A stretch of 64,000 bases of DNA. It comes from Salinivibrio sharmensis (GTDB lineage: Bacteria; Pseudomonadota; Gammaproteobacteria; Enterobacterales; Vibrionaceae). Positions 8,974 to 16,416 of the stretch are shown here, piece after piece. A program made the position numbers and the translations under genes. Below the pieces are notes generated by a model. The model was given only the letters and a program-made list of their open reading frames with translations, was not told the DNA's origin and did not search any database. The stretch lies in assembly GCF_001995985.1 (NCBI RefSeq), contig NZ_MUFC01000001.1, forward strand, positions 43,178 to 107,177, written 5' to 3'. Positions within the stretch are counted from its first letter, which is position 1, and every line of letters begins with the position of its first letter.

Positions 8974-9002
8974 GGAACTTCTTTAAATTCGCCCAGTCCT
9001 AA
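8974..9002 (+). promoter_or_regulatory. Sigma-E-type promoter of right sRNA
   Basis: GGAACTT (8974-8980) equals the RpoE -35 consensus. After a 16-base spacer comes TCCTAA (8997-9002), close to the -10 element TCTAA/TCTGA. A T-rich stretch lies just upstream, as in many sigma-E promoters. Confidence 0.7.
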
Positions 9003-9007
9003 TGGGT

Positions 9008-9152
9008 GCATCGGTAAGAAATGCCTTATCCCCCTCAGAACGTGAGGGAGCATGATTCCTCTTTCTTTCCGACCTGCTGCTGCTTTTTCTACTTACTTTA
9101 GAGTTTGTTTGTCTCTACCTTTATTTTTGCCCACCTTGTGTGGGCTTTTTTT
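9008..9152 (+). ncRNA. Candidate sigma-E-dependent sRNA, VrrA-like
   Basis: The RNA predicted from the promoter is about 145 nt, close to the roughly 140 nt of V. cholerae VrrA. It contains a hairpin CCCTCA (9032-9037) with TGAGGG (9043-9048) and a pyrimidine-rich ATTCCTCTTTCTTTCC tract able to pair with ribosome sites. It also has an internal seed CTGCTTTTTCTA (9080-9091) that is identical to bases 5-16 of the left sRNA. The terminator is GCCCAC (9129-9134) with GTGGGC (9140-9145) plus seven T. Its last bases overlap the stop codon of the convergent gene. VrrA identity is inferred from length, promoter, seed and neighbourhood; I cannot align it. Confidence 0.68.
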
Positions 9153-10005
9153 ATTTTGGGGCCGGGTCATCCGAGGTCACCTGACCGTCGGCGATCATTT
9201 GGTACGGTGAGGCATAGCGTAAGTTAAGCCCCAGTTGCGCCAGCGTCTGCGAAGCATCAATCCATTTACCATCGCCAGCACTTGGCTGATATTCAGGCGG
9301 CTGTAACCCCATTTCACGCGCTGCCCAGCCGTAGTACACACTTTTCGCTGGGTGTAGTTCCGCGCACAAATGAAAGGTATGACCCCATTGGCGCTGATGA
9401 ATAATCGCACTGATCGCCGCCATCACGTCACTGCGGTGGATCAAGTTTACCGGCTCATTGCCGCCTGATAAGCCTTGTCGACCAGCAAGCATGGTTGAGG
9501 GATGACGCTCACCACCAATCAACCCCGCGAGCCGCATGATTGTTCCTTTCTCTCCATACGTTTCGCGCAGATGCGCTTCGATATGTTCGTGTGCTTTGCC
9601 CGACGCCGTGGTGGCGGCAGTCGCGGTTTGCTCGGTCACCTGTCCTTGAAGCTCCCCGTATACGGAGGTGGTGCTGATAAATAGCACATGCTCAACGCCT
9701 GCTTGGGCTAGGCGGTCGATAAACGCGCACATGGCATCGCGGTATGCATCAAAGTCGGCGTGACGACGCCCCGCCGCGATATTGATCACCACGATGTCAG
9801 CCTCAAGCAATGGGGCAGCCTGATGGTAATCGGGTGACATCACATCAAACGGCACCACGGTGGTCGCCAGCGTCTCGCTCAAAGCTTGCGCCGAGGCTGG
9901 CTCACGTTTGGTCCCCACCACGTGGTGCCCAGCGCCAAGTAGATGTGACGCCAGCGGTTGGCCCAACCAACCACATCCACAAATTCCAACTTTCAATCCT
10001 GACAC
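9151..10005 (-). CDS. YeeZ-like NAD(P)-binding oxidoreductase
   Basis: A 284-residue protein of the extended short-chain dehydrogenase/epimerase type, similar to E. coli YeeZ. The N-terminal dinucleotide motif is GICGCGWLG. The segment STTSVYG and the later Arg-Leu-Ala-Gly-Leu-Ile-Gly loop are as in epimerase-like proteins, but the usual Tyr-x3-Lys pair is not evident. The start is a GTG with AAGGAG five bases upstream. Substrate unknown. Its 3' end overlaps the terminator of the sRNA on the opposite strand. Confidence 0.75.
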   Translation of the reverse strand: MSGLKVGICGCGWLGQPLASHLLGAGHHVVGTKREPASAQALSETLATTVVPFDVMSPDYHQAAPLLEADIVVINIAAGRRHADFDAYRDAMCAFIDRLAQAGVEHVLFISTTSVYGELQGQVTEQTATAATTASGKAHEHIEAHLRETYGEKGTIMRLAGLIGGERHPSTMLAGRQGLSGGNEPVNLIHRSDVMAAISAIIHQRQWGHTFHLCAELHPAKSVYYGWAAREMGLQPPEYQPSAGDGKWIDASQTLAQLGLNLRYASPYQMIADGQVTSDDPAPK

Positions 10006-10019
10006 ACGCGCTCCTTATC

Positions 10020-10029
10020 ATTACGTAAT
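10020..10029. repeat. Palindrome upstream of the YeeZ-like gene
   Basis: ATTACGTAAT is a perfect 10-bp dyad 15 bases before the GTG start of the minus-strand gene; a second GTAAT follows at 10041. It may be an operator half of the hexR intergenic region, but the regulator is unknown. Confidence 0.4.
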
Positions 10030-10089
10030 TATTTTTCAATGTAATGGTTCCCACCGTCAATTTCGGCTGGTTTTTGAACATTTATTTAT

Positions 10090-10143
10090 TTCACGCTGTA
10101 AATATATTCCTTAATTATGTAAGGAAATAACTAAAAGCGTGAA
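10090..10143. repeat. 54-bp nested inverted repeat upstream of hexR
   Basis: TTCACGCT (10090-10097) pairs with AGCGTGAA (10136-10143). Inside it TTCCTTA (10107-10113) pairs with TAAGGAA (10120-10126). Both repeats share one centre at 10116.5. The block lies between divergent genes, so it is not a simple terminator; a cruciform or multi-site operator is possible. The rest of the 10006-10329 gap is AT-rich and holds no gene. Confidence 0.6.
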
Positions 10144-10177
10144 TGGTGACAAAGTTTTTATGCTCAGACAGTCATAA

Positions 10178-10190
10178 TAATGTCATTACA
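10178..10190. promoter_or_regulatory. Possible HexR operator before hexR
   Basis: On the minus strand the site reads TGTAATGACATTATT from 10190 down to 10176. It matches the left nine-tenths of the published HexR consensus TGTAATTAAATTACA but not its last two bases. It lies 140 bases before hexR. Autoregulation is inferred only. Confidence 0.35.
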
Positions 10191-10329
10191 ATCCGCGAGA
10201 CGATAGACTATCTGTTACTAAACGGCAGTCAAAAGCCGTGGTGAATGACGCACTTAACACTTCATTGATGCTCGCTCTCACCGAGCGACAGTTTTTTAAC
10301 TTTGGTCTTGAACGTAAGCGGTAACTCAG

Positions 10330-11184
10330 ATGAATACTCTGGAAAAAATACAAAAAAATCTTGAAAACTTCAGCAAATCTGAAAGAAAAGTTGCTGAAAT
10401 CATTGTCGCCTCTCCTCAAACCGCTATTCACTCGAGTATTGCGACGTTGGCAAAGATGGCTGATGTGAGCGAGCCAACGGTAAACCGTTTTTGTCGTCGC
10501 CTAGACACCAAAGGCTTCCCGGACTTTAAACTTCACTTGGCACAAAGCCTGGCCAACGGCACCCCGTATGTGAACCGCAACGTTGAAGAAAACGATGGGG
10601 CAGATGCTTACACGGCGAAGATTTTTGAGTCAACCATGGCCTGTTTGGATGTGGCGAAAAACAGCATCGACACGCACCAGATCAACCGCGCAGTCGACAT
10701 GCTGACCCAAGCGAAAAAAATCGCCTTTTTCGGGCTGGGCGCCTCGGCGTCGGTGGCGCATGACGCGCAAAACAAGTTCTTCCGGTTTAACATTCCAGTG
10801 GTGTGCTTTAACGACATCGTGATGCAACGGATGAGCTGCATCAACTGTAATGACGGCGATGTGGTGGTGATGATTTCACACACCGGGCGCACCAAGAGTT
10901 TGGTCGATGTGGCTAATTTGGCGCGTGAAAACGGCGCCACTGTTATCGGCATCACCCAGCGTGACTCACCGCTGGATAAAGTGTGTTCACACACTATTCA
11001 GCTCGACGTGCCAGAAGATACCGATGAATACATGCCAATGGCCAGCCGTGTTGTGCAAATGACGGTGATCGATGTGCTGGCCACCGGTTTCACGCTTCGC
11101 CGTGGGCCTGGATTTAGAGATAACTTGAAGCGTGTCAAAGAAGCGATTCGTGATTCCCGCTTTCATAAAGAATCTCTGACCTAA
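10330..11184 (+). CDS. hexR: RpiR-family regulator HexR
   Basis: HexR represses or activates central carbon genes (Entner-Doudoroff, pyruvate kinase, gluconeogenesis) and is released by 2-keto-3-deoxy-6-phosphogluconate. The 284-residue protein has an N-terminal RpiR helix-turn-helix (residues 1-77, with VSEPTVNRFCRRL) and a C-terminal SIS sugar-phosphate domain (about 125-265, FFGLGASASVAHDAQNKFFR). Length matches E. coli HexR (289). It precedes pyk in the same direction but is separated from it by a terminator, so the pair is linked by regulation rather than by one transcript. Confidence 0.93.
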   Translation: MNTLEKIQKNLENFSKSERKVAEIIVASPQTAIHSSIATLAKMADVSEPTVNRFCRRLDTKGFPDFKLHLAQSLANGTPYVNRNVEENDGADAYTAKIFESTMACLDVAKNSIDTHQINRAVDMLTQAKKIAFFGLGASASVAHDAQNKFFRFNIPVVCFNDIVMQRMSCINCNDGDVVVMISHTGRTKSLVDVANLARENGATVIGITQRDSPLDKVCSHTIQLDVPEDTDEYMPMASRVVQMTVIDVLATGFTLRRGPGFRDNLKRVKEAIRDSRFHKESLT

Positions 11185-11186
11185 CT

Positions 11187-11212
11187 AAAAGGAGTGCGTT
11201 GGCACTCCTTTT
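11187..11212 (+). terminator. Terminator of hexR
   Basis: AAAAGGAGTGC (11187-11197) pairs with GCACTCCTTTT (11202-11212), a GTTG-containing loop between, followed by more T. It directly follows the hexR stop codon. Confidence 0.9.
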
Positions 11213-11223
11213 TTGTGTCATCT

Positions 11224-11270
11224 ATTCGACGTTTTTGATGCGCTACACTGGTGTCAGCACCTCGTCGAAT
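11224..11270. repeat. Inverted repeat in the pyk leader
   Basis: ATTCGACG (11224-11231) and CGTCGAAT (11263-11270) are perfect inverted copies. Between them lies a smaller dyad, CACTGGTG. The element sits after the hexR terminator and 73 bases before the pyk start. It could be a leader structure or an operator; no known regulator consensus is recognised. Confidence 0.45.
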
Positions 11271-11342
11271 CCACGACTTGGCGGTGATGTTGCCCTCTCT
11301 GCTTTATCCCTTAAAACATCACCCTGTATATAGGAGTTAATC

Positions 11343-12788
11343 ATGTCTGCAAAACTGAGAAGAACGAAGATTGTTACCACCCTAGGCCCTGCCACCGACA
11401 AAGACAGTGTATTGGAATCGATTATTGCCGCCGGTGCTAACGTCGTTCGCCTTAACTTCTCTCACGGCAGTGCGGAAGACCACATTAAACGCGCCGAACA
11501 AGTGCGCGCGATTGCGGCGAAGCTTGGCCGTCACGTGGGTATTTTGGGTGATTTACAAGGCCCTAAAATCCGAGTTTCTACCTTTAAAGATGGCGCCATC
11601 ACCCTAGCAGTAGGTGATAAATTCACCTTGGATGGCGAGCTTTCGCCTGGCATGGGCGACCAAGACGCGGTCGGCCTTGACTATAAAGCCCTGCCTCAAG
11701 ACGTCACCAATGGCGATATTCTGCTGCTTGATGATGGCCGTGTTCAGCTCAAGGTGTTGGCGGTTGAAGGCGCCAAAGTGCACACCGAAGTCACGGTAGG
11801 CGGCAAGCTCTCTAACAACAAAGGGATCAACAAAAAAGGTGGTGGCCTGTCTGCCCCTGCACTGACCGAAAAAGACAAGCAAGACATTCTCACTGCCGCC
11901 AAAATTGGCGTCGACTTCTTAGCAATCTCCTTCCCACGTAACGGCCAAGATATGCACTATGCCCGCTCGTTGGCGCGCGACGCTGGCTTGGACGCACGTT
12001 TGGTGGCCAAAGTCGAACGCGCCGAAACCGTGGTCAGTGATGAGAGTATCGACGACATTATTGAAGCGTCTGACGTGGTGATGGTCGCGCGCGGCGATCT
12101 TGGTGTCGAAATTGGTGACCCAGAGTTGGTTGGGGTACAAAAGCAACTCATTCGCCGCGCCCGCAGCATGAACCGTTTGGTGATCACCGCCACCCAGATG
12201 ATGGAATCAATGATAACCGCACCAATGCCCACCCGTGCAGAGGTCATGGACGTGGCCAATGCGGTGCTGGATGGCACGGATGCGGTGATGCTATCAGCAG
12301 AAACCGCTGCCGGTCAGTACCCACTGGAAACGGTACGCTCAATGGCTGAAGTGTGTGTCGGGGCTGAGAAGATGCCGTCGGTTAATATCTCCAACCATCG
12401 TCTCGATCGTCAATTCGATAGCCAAGAAGAAACGGTCTCTATGGCCACCATGTATGCGGCGAACCATATGCAAGGGGTGAAAGCCATGGTGTCACTGACC
12501 GAGTCTGGCCGTACGGCCTTGATGATGTCACGCATCTCTTCCGGTAAGCCCATTTTTGCCCTATCGCGTCATGAACATACGCTTAACCGTGCCGCCCTCT
12601 ATCGTGGTGTGACGCCGGTGTATTTTGACAGCGACAGCGGTGCCGGCTTGCAAGTGGCGGAACGCGCCCTGCAAACCTTGAAAGAAGGTGGCTTTTTGGC
12701 CGAAGGCGATCAGGTGATCATGACCCAGGGCGACCAAATGGAAGTGATTGGTTCGACCAACACCATGCGCGTGCTGACAGTGAAATAA
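11343..12788 (+). CDS. pykA: Pyruvate kinase (PykA type)
   Basis: Converts phosphoenolpyruvate and ADP to pyruvate and ATP, the last step of glycolysis. At 481 residues it matches the E. coli PykA (type II, 480). The N-terminal motif [10 protein letters not shown] and RLNFSHGS, the B domain from about residue 75 to 175, and the active-site segment with AKVERAE and [10 protein letters not shown] are present. The ATG has TAGGAG at good distance. HexR, encoded just upstream, is a known regulator of pyk genes in related bacteria. A strong terminator follows. Confidence 0.97.
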   Translation: MSAKLRRTKIVTTLGPATDKDSVLESIIAAGANVVRLNFSHGSAEDHIKRAEQVRAIAAKLGRHVGILGDLQGPKIRVSTFKDGAITLAVGDKFTLDGELSPGMGDQDAVGLDYKALPQDVTNGDILLLDDGRVQLKVLAVEGAKVHTEVTVGGKLSNNKGINKKGGGLSAPALTEKDKQDILTAAKIGVDFLAISFPRNGQDMHYARSLARDAGLDARLVAKVERAETVVSDESIDDIIEASDVVMVARGDLGVEIGDPELVGVQKQLIRRARSMNRLVITATQMMESMITAPMPTRAEVMDVANAVLDGTDAVMLSAETAAGQYPLETVRSMAEVCVGAEKMPSVNISNHRLDRQFDSQEETVSMATMYAANHMQGVKAMVSLTESGRTALMMSRISSGKPIFALSRHEHTLNRAALYRGVTPVYFDSDSGAGLQVAERALQTLKEGGFLAEGDQVIMTQGDQMEVIGSTNTMRVLTVK

Positions 12789-12844
12789 CCGCGCTCGCAA
12801 TCTGACGGTGTGAATAGCCCGCAGATAAACGCGCACTGAAAAGC

Positions 12845-12872
12845 AAAAGGCGACCTAACTGGGTCGCCTTTT
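12845..12872. terminator. Terminator between pykA and rimJ
   Basis: AAAAGGCGACC (12845-12855) pairs with GGTCGCCTTTT (12862-12872) around a 6-base loop. It ends pykA and, read on the other strand, could also serve the convergent rimJ. Confidence 0.9.
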
Positions 12873-12919
12873 GTATTTGTCGTTGAGGGCCGCGACTGCC
12901 TCAGTGAGGCGGTCGCAGG

Positions 12920-13504
12920 TCAAGCTGGTTTAGGTCGCCAGTGCGGGTTGATATGCGCCATTAAGAGATGATCTTCCCATTGACCATTAATCAACAAATA
13001 ATCGCGCGCTCGCCCCTCATGTTCAAAGCCGACCGCCTCCAGCACCTTGGCACTACGCTGATTACATGGCATGTAGGAAGCGCACACACGATGGATGTGG
13101 ACGTTATCGAAAAGCCACTGATTGGTCGCGGCAAGCGCCCGACGCATGATCCCTTGTCCTTGCGCCGCTTCATCAAGCGAATAGCCTACGGTGCACGAAT
13201 GAGAAGGATACTGCATGATGCTGGTATATGAGATCACCCCTAACACCTGAGGCGAGTCTTGCTTGGCAATCAAAAAGTAATACGCCAGCTGATGCTTTTG
13301 TAGCTCCATCAGTTGCAATACCCGCCGTTTCCATCCTTGTTCGGTGTAAAAGCCCGCCGCACGTTCAGGCTCCCAAGGGGCGAGAAAATCACGGTTGCGC
13401 TGAAAATACTGCACCACCCGGGTTACATCTTCATGGCTGATGGCATCAATGCGCAGCTCATCAACGGACAAACGCGGAAAGTGGCTCACTGACGGCTGAT
13501 ACAT
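12920..13504 (-). CDS. rimJ: Ribosomal protein S5 N-acetyltransferase RimJ
   Basis: A GNAT acetyltransferase that acetylates the N-terminal alanine of ribosomal protein S5 in E. coli. The ATG at 13504, with AGGAAG upstream, gives 194 residues, exactly the E. coli length; a longer frame would run into tyrR. Matching segments include NRDFLAPWEPER, the acetyl-CoA loop around GQGIMRRAL and the C-terminal DYLLINGQWEDH. It starts 19 bases after the tyrR stop on the same strand, so it is probably transcribed with tyrR. Confidence 0.88.
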   Translation of the reverse strand: MYQPSVSHFPRLSVDELRIDAISHEDVTRVVQYFQRNRDFLAPWEPERAAGFYTEQGWKRRVLQLMELQKHQLAYYFLIAKQDSPQVLGVISYTSIMQYPSHSCTVGYSLDEAAQGQGIMRRALAATNQWLFDNVHIHRVCASYMPCNQRSAKVLEAVGFEHEGRARDYLLINGQWEDHLLMAHINPHWRPKPA

Positions 13505-13523
13505 ACTGGCTTCCTGCATCGGC

Positions 13524-15065
13524 TTACTTTTTACCAATCCCATAGTCGCGCAGTTTATTGGCAATGGCAGTGTGCGAGACATCCAATCGCTTGGCCAGCT
13601 TGCGCGTTGAAGGGTAGCTTCGGTACAGGTTGTGTAAAATCCCCGACTCGTAACGCTTCATGATTTCATCCAATGAGCCATCCATCGACTCTTCACTCAT
13701 AAACTGGGTGTTTTCAATCTCTGGCAGTTGAACATCATCGATGGTCATCACTTCTGCATCAATTTGCGTCATCGCATGAAGCAATACATTGCGTAACTGG
13801 CGAATATTACCCGGCCACGCGTAGTGGGTTAGATAATCGGCCAACGCTTCGTCGATGCGCGGCTTGGATTGCCCCAAATCGGCGGCAAATTGTTTGACAA
13901 ACAACTCCGCCAGTGGCATTACATCGGCCGTTCGCTCTCTAAGTGGTGGCACTGTTAGCGATAACACATTGAGACGATAGAAGAGATCTTCACGGAACTG
14001 ATGCGCGGCCACCAGCTCGGGCAAGTTTTTCTGGGTCGAACAAATGACGCGTACGTCCACCTGCATCTCGCGTTCTTCGCCCACGCGACGGAAGGTCCCG
14101 TCTTGCATAAAGCGCAACAGCTTCACTTGTAAGTGGCGGCTCATTTCGCCCACTTCGTATAGAAATACGGTGCCACCATCCGCTTGCTCTAAGATGCCTT
14201 TTTTAGCGCTACCGCCCTCTTCAGCCGCCGCCATGCCGAACAATTCGGTCTCGGCAGCGTTATCTGGCATAGACACGCAGTTAACGAGTAGGAAGGGCTT
14301 ATCCGCGCGCAAGGAATGACGGTGGCAGGCACGCGCTATCATTTCTTTGCCCGTGCCTGTTTCACCTTGCACTAACAGCGGCGCATCCAACATCGCCAAT
14401 TTTTTCGCCTGGCTAATGAGCTGCTTAAACTTGTTGGACTGGCCGACAAGATGATCAAAGCCATGATCGCTCGGGGTGCGGAACACGGTTTGTGGCGTGT
14501 TGTTCATCGCCACCTGCTTGAGCTGCACCACCGCACTTACCAATACTGGTTGCTCACTTTCATCATTAATGTGCACAGGCATCACTTCCATCAGGAAGTC
14601 GAGCCCGGCCATCACCACCATACGGCAGCTTTGGCTGGCCTCTTCTTTTTCCAACCAGTGGGCAAACTGAAAGTCAGGAAACACGCTGTTGGCATGTTCA
14701 TCGATAAGTTGGTGCTCGCTCGAGCCAATCAAGTCTTGCGCCGCTTTATTGGCCATATCGATGTAACCATCGAGGTTAATCGACACCACAGGATCGGTGA
14801 GGCTTTCAACCAACGCGCGCAACTCTTTATGCTCACGCTCAGCCGGCAAGAACTGAACTTTGCGTACGTCGGTGACCCCAGAAATCAGTCGGATTTCTGA
14901 CATCAACTGACTAAAGGCGTCGAATTCAATTTCAGGGCAGTTAAGGTATATGATCCCGACTTGGTCGATTTCAATGCCCCGTAGGTCGATGTCTCGGCGT
15001 ACCAGAATATCGAGGAGTTCTCGGGTAAGTCCGATCCTATCTTCACAACAGACTTTCAGTCTCAT
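13524..15065 (-). CDS. tyrR: Transcriptional regulator of aromatic amino acid genes TyrR
   Basis: TyrR controls aromatic amino acid synthesis and uptake genes in response to tyrosine, phenylalanine and tryptophan. The ATG at 15065 (AGGAA upstream) gives 513 residues, the exact E. coli length. An ACT domain (1-75) is followed by a PAS domain (about 78-190), an AAA+ domain with Walker A GETGTGKE, and a C-terminal helix-turn-helix (STRKLAKRLDVSHTAIANKL). As in E. coli it has no GAFTGA loop (GMAAAEEGG in its place), so it acts at sigma-70 promoters. The Walker B element reads VFLYEVGE, with Tyr instead of Asp. It follows ycjF, as in enterobacteria. Confidence 0.95.
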   Translation of the reverse strand: MRLKVCCEDRIGLTRELLDILVRRDIDLRGIEIDQVGIIYLNCPEIEFDAFSQLMSEIRLISGVTDVRKVQFLPAEREHKELRALVESLTDPVVSINLDGYIDMANKAAQDLIGSSEHQLIDEHANSVFPDFQFAHWLEKEEASQSCRMVVMAGLDFLMEVMPVHINDESEQPVLVSAVVQLKQVAMNNTPQTVFRTPSDHGFDHLVGQSNKFKQLISQAKKLAMLDAPLLVQGETGTGKEMIARACHRHSLRADKPFLLVNCVSMPDNAAETELFGMAAAEEGGSAKKGILEQADGGTVFLYEVGEMSRHLQVKLLRFMQDGTFRRVGEEREMQVDVRVICSTQKNLPELVAAHQFREDLFYRLNVLSLTVPPLRERTADVMPLAELFVKQFAADLGQSKPRIDEALADYLTHYAWPGNIRQLRNVLLHAMTQIDAEVMTIDDVQLPEIENTQFMSEESMDGSLDEIMKRYESGILHNLYRSYPSTRKLAKRLDVSHTAIANKLRDYGIGKK

Positions 15066-15197
15066 AAAGGATTCCTGTAACTTGACAGTGATACCCAATA
15101 CTGGCGGCAAACCCTTGGCGGTGACTAGGTTAAAATCGTGCCCCGTTCAAAGGGTTACTCGAATATTCACGCGCGCGTTTGCCTGCGCTGCATTAGC

Positions 15198-15215
15198 TGT
15201 CAGGATAAGTTGACA
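15198..15215. promoter_or_regulatory. Possible TyrR box upstream of tyrR
   Basis: TGTCAG-GATAAG-TTGACA resembles the TyrR box TGTAAA-N6-TTTACA, keeping the essential outer G and C 14 bases apart. It lies 133 bases before the tyrR start codon. E. coli tyrR is autoregulated, so the same may hold here. The rest of the 15066-15382 gap shows no gene. Confidence 0.4.
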
Positions 15216-15382
15216 CTGAAGCGGAGTTTGAGCGGGTTGGGGGGAACAGTCAAGCCCTGATGCGATTTTTGCCTTGCGCCGTCACGTTTGTAGCACAGAG
15301 AACACGCAATTAACTTACTGATTATTCGATGAATATGCGCGTGACTGGTGAGCTTACCTCCCAGCCACGCTGCTGGCGTCGA

Positions 15383-16405
15383 TTATGACGCGTCTTGTTG
15401 GCGCTTGCCCGCCAAGCGTTTGATTAGCTCACGGCGAAGCTGCGACAGGCTGGGCGCGGCTTGACCGTGCCAAGGCAGAGGCCGCATGAGTGTCATGGTT
15501 TTAAGCCCTAATCGCGCGGTGAGCAGGCCAATACCGAGCCCTTGGGCAACACGGCCTGATACTCGACCCGCAATATTCACCGACAGCACATCAAAGCCCA
15601 CGTCGGTCATCGCCTCACTGGCGCCAGCCAGCGCCATGTTGGTGAGCACCATTTTTAGTAAGCGAAAACGCGCTTTAACGCCCAGCTGAATGCCGTAAAT
15701 CTGCGCGATACGCGTCATCAAGTGAAAATTACGCCATGCCACCAGCAGCATATCCGCTACCGCCAGCGGGCTGACCGCCACCATGAGTGCTGCTTCTTGC
15801 GCGTGTTTGGTCACCAAAGCACGCGCCGCTTTATCTTGTGCGCTGAGCACTTGCTGCTCATACAGGCTCAAAATTTCACTGTCGTTATGTGTGGCCGCTA
15901 ATTGCTGCTGCCAGGTGGCAAAGGCTGCCGTTTGTGCCTGCCCGGTTTGCTCAGCCAATTGCTGACAAAACCGTTCTCCTTGCCCCACCGCATCACTGCT
16001 TAGCAGCTGCTCTGCTTGTTCTCGTACGGCTTCACGCTCAACCAAGCGACGCATCGCTCGCCATTCTTTGCCTAGCATCACCAGTCCAGTGGTGGCAACC
16101 GCGATCAGCAGGCCTTGCCAACCTAGGCTCAACCAATCTCGCGCCAACCAACTTTGGTACACGCTGTCCGCCGATTGCCACACCGCGAGTAATACGGTCA
16201 CCAATAGCAAAAACGGCCATACGCGGCGACGTTTACGTGGTGTTGGCGTTAGGGTCGCTTCAAGTTCCGTATCCCACTCTTCACTCGGCGCAGGGGTAAA
16301 ATCGGTTTCCGATTGGAACTGAATACCTTGTTGGATTCTGCTTTCCGTGTCGTGTTCTACGTCCACATTCTGTGCAAAAGTTTGCTTTGGCTTGTATTGC
16401 GTCAT
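15383..16405 (-). CDS. ycjF: Inner-membrane protein YcjF (UPF0283)
   Basis: A 340-residue membrane protein of the YcjF/TIGR01620 family, function unknown but tied to the phage-shock response. The acidic N-terminal 60 residues are followed by the basic TPRKRRR stretch and two membrane segments (about 65-83 and 95-112). The rest is largely helical and hydrophobic near residues 205-290. It follows ycjX by 11 bases and belongs to the psp-ycjX-ycjF transcription unit. Confidence 0.85.
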   Translation of the reverse strand: MTQYKPKQTFAQNVDVEHDTESRIQQGIQFQSETDFTPAPSEEWDTELEATLTPTPRKRRRVWPFLLLVTVLLAVWQSADSVYQSWLARDWLSLGWQGLLIAVATTGLVMLGKEWRAMRRLVEREAVREQAEQLLSSDAVGQGERFCQQLAEQTGQAQTAAFATWQQQLAATHNDSEILSLYEQQVLSAQDKAARALVTKHAQEAALMVAVSPLAVADMLLVAWRNFHLMTRIAQIYGIQLGVKARFRLLKMVLTNMALAGASEAMTDVGFDVLSVNIAGRVSGRVAQGLGIGLLTARLGLKTMTLMRPLPWHGQAAPSLSQLRRELIKRLAGKRQQDAS

Positions 16406-16416
16406 CGCGCTCTCAC

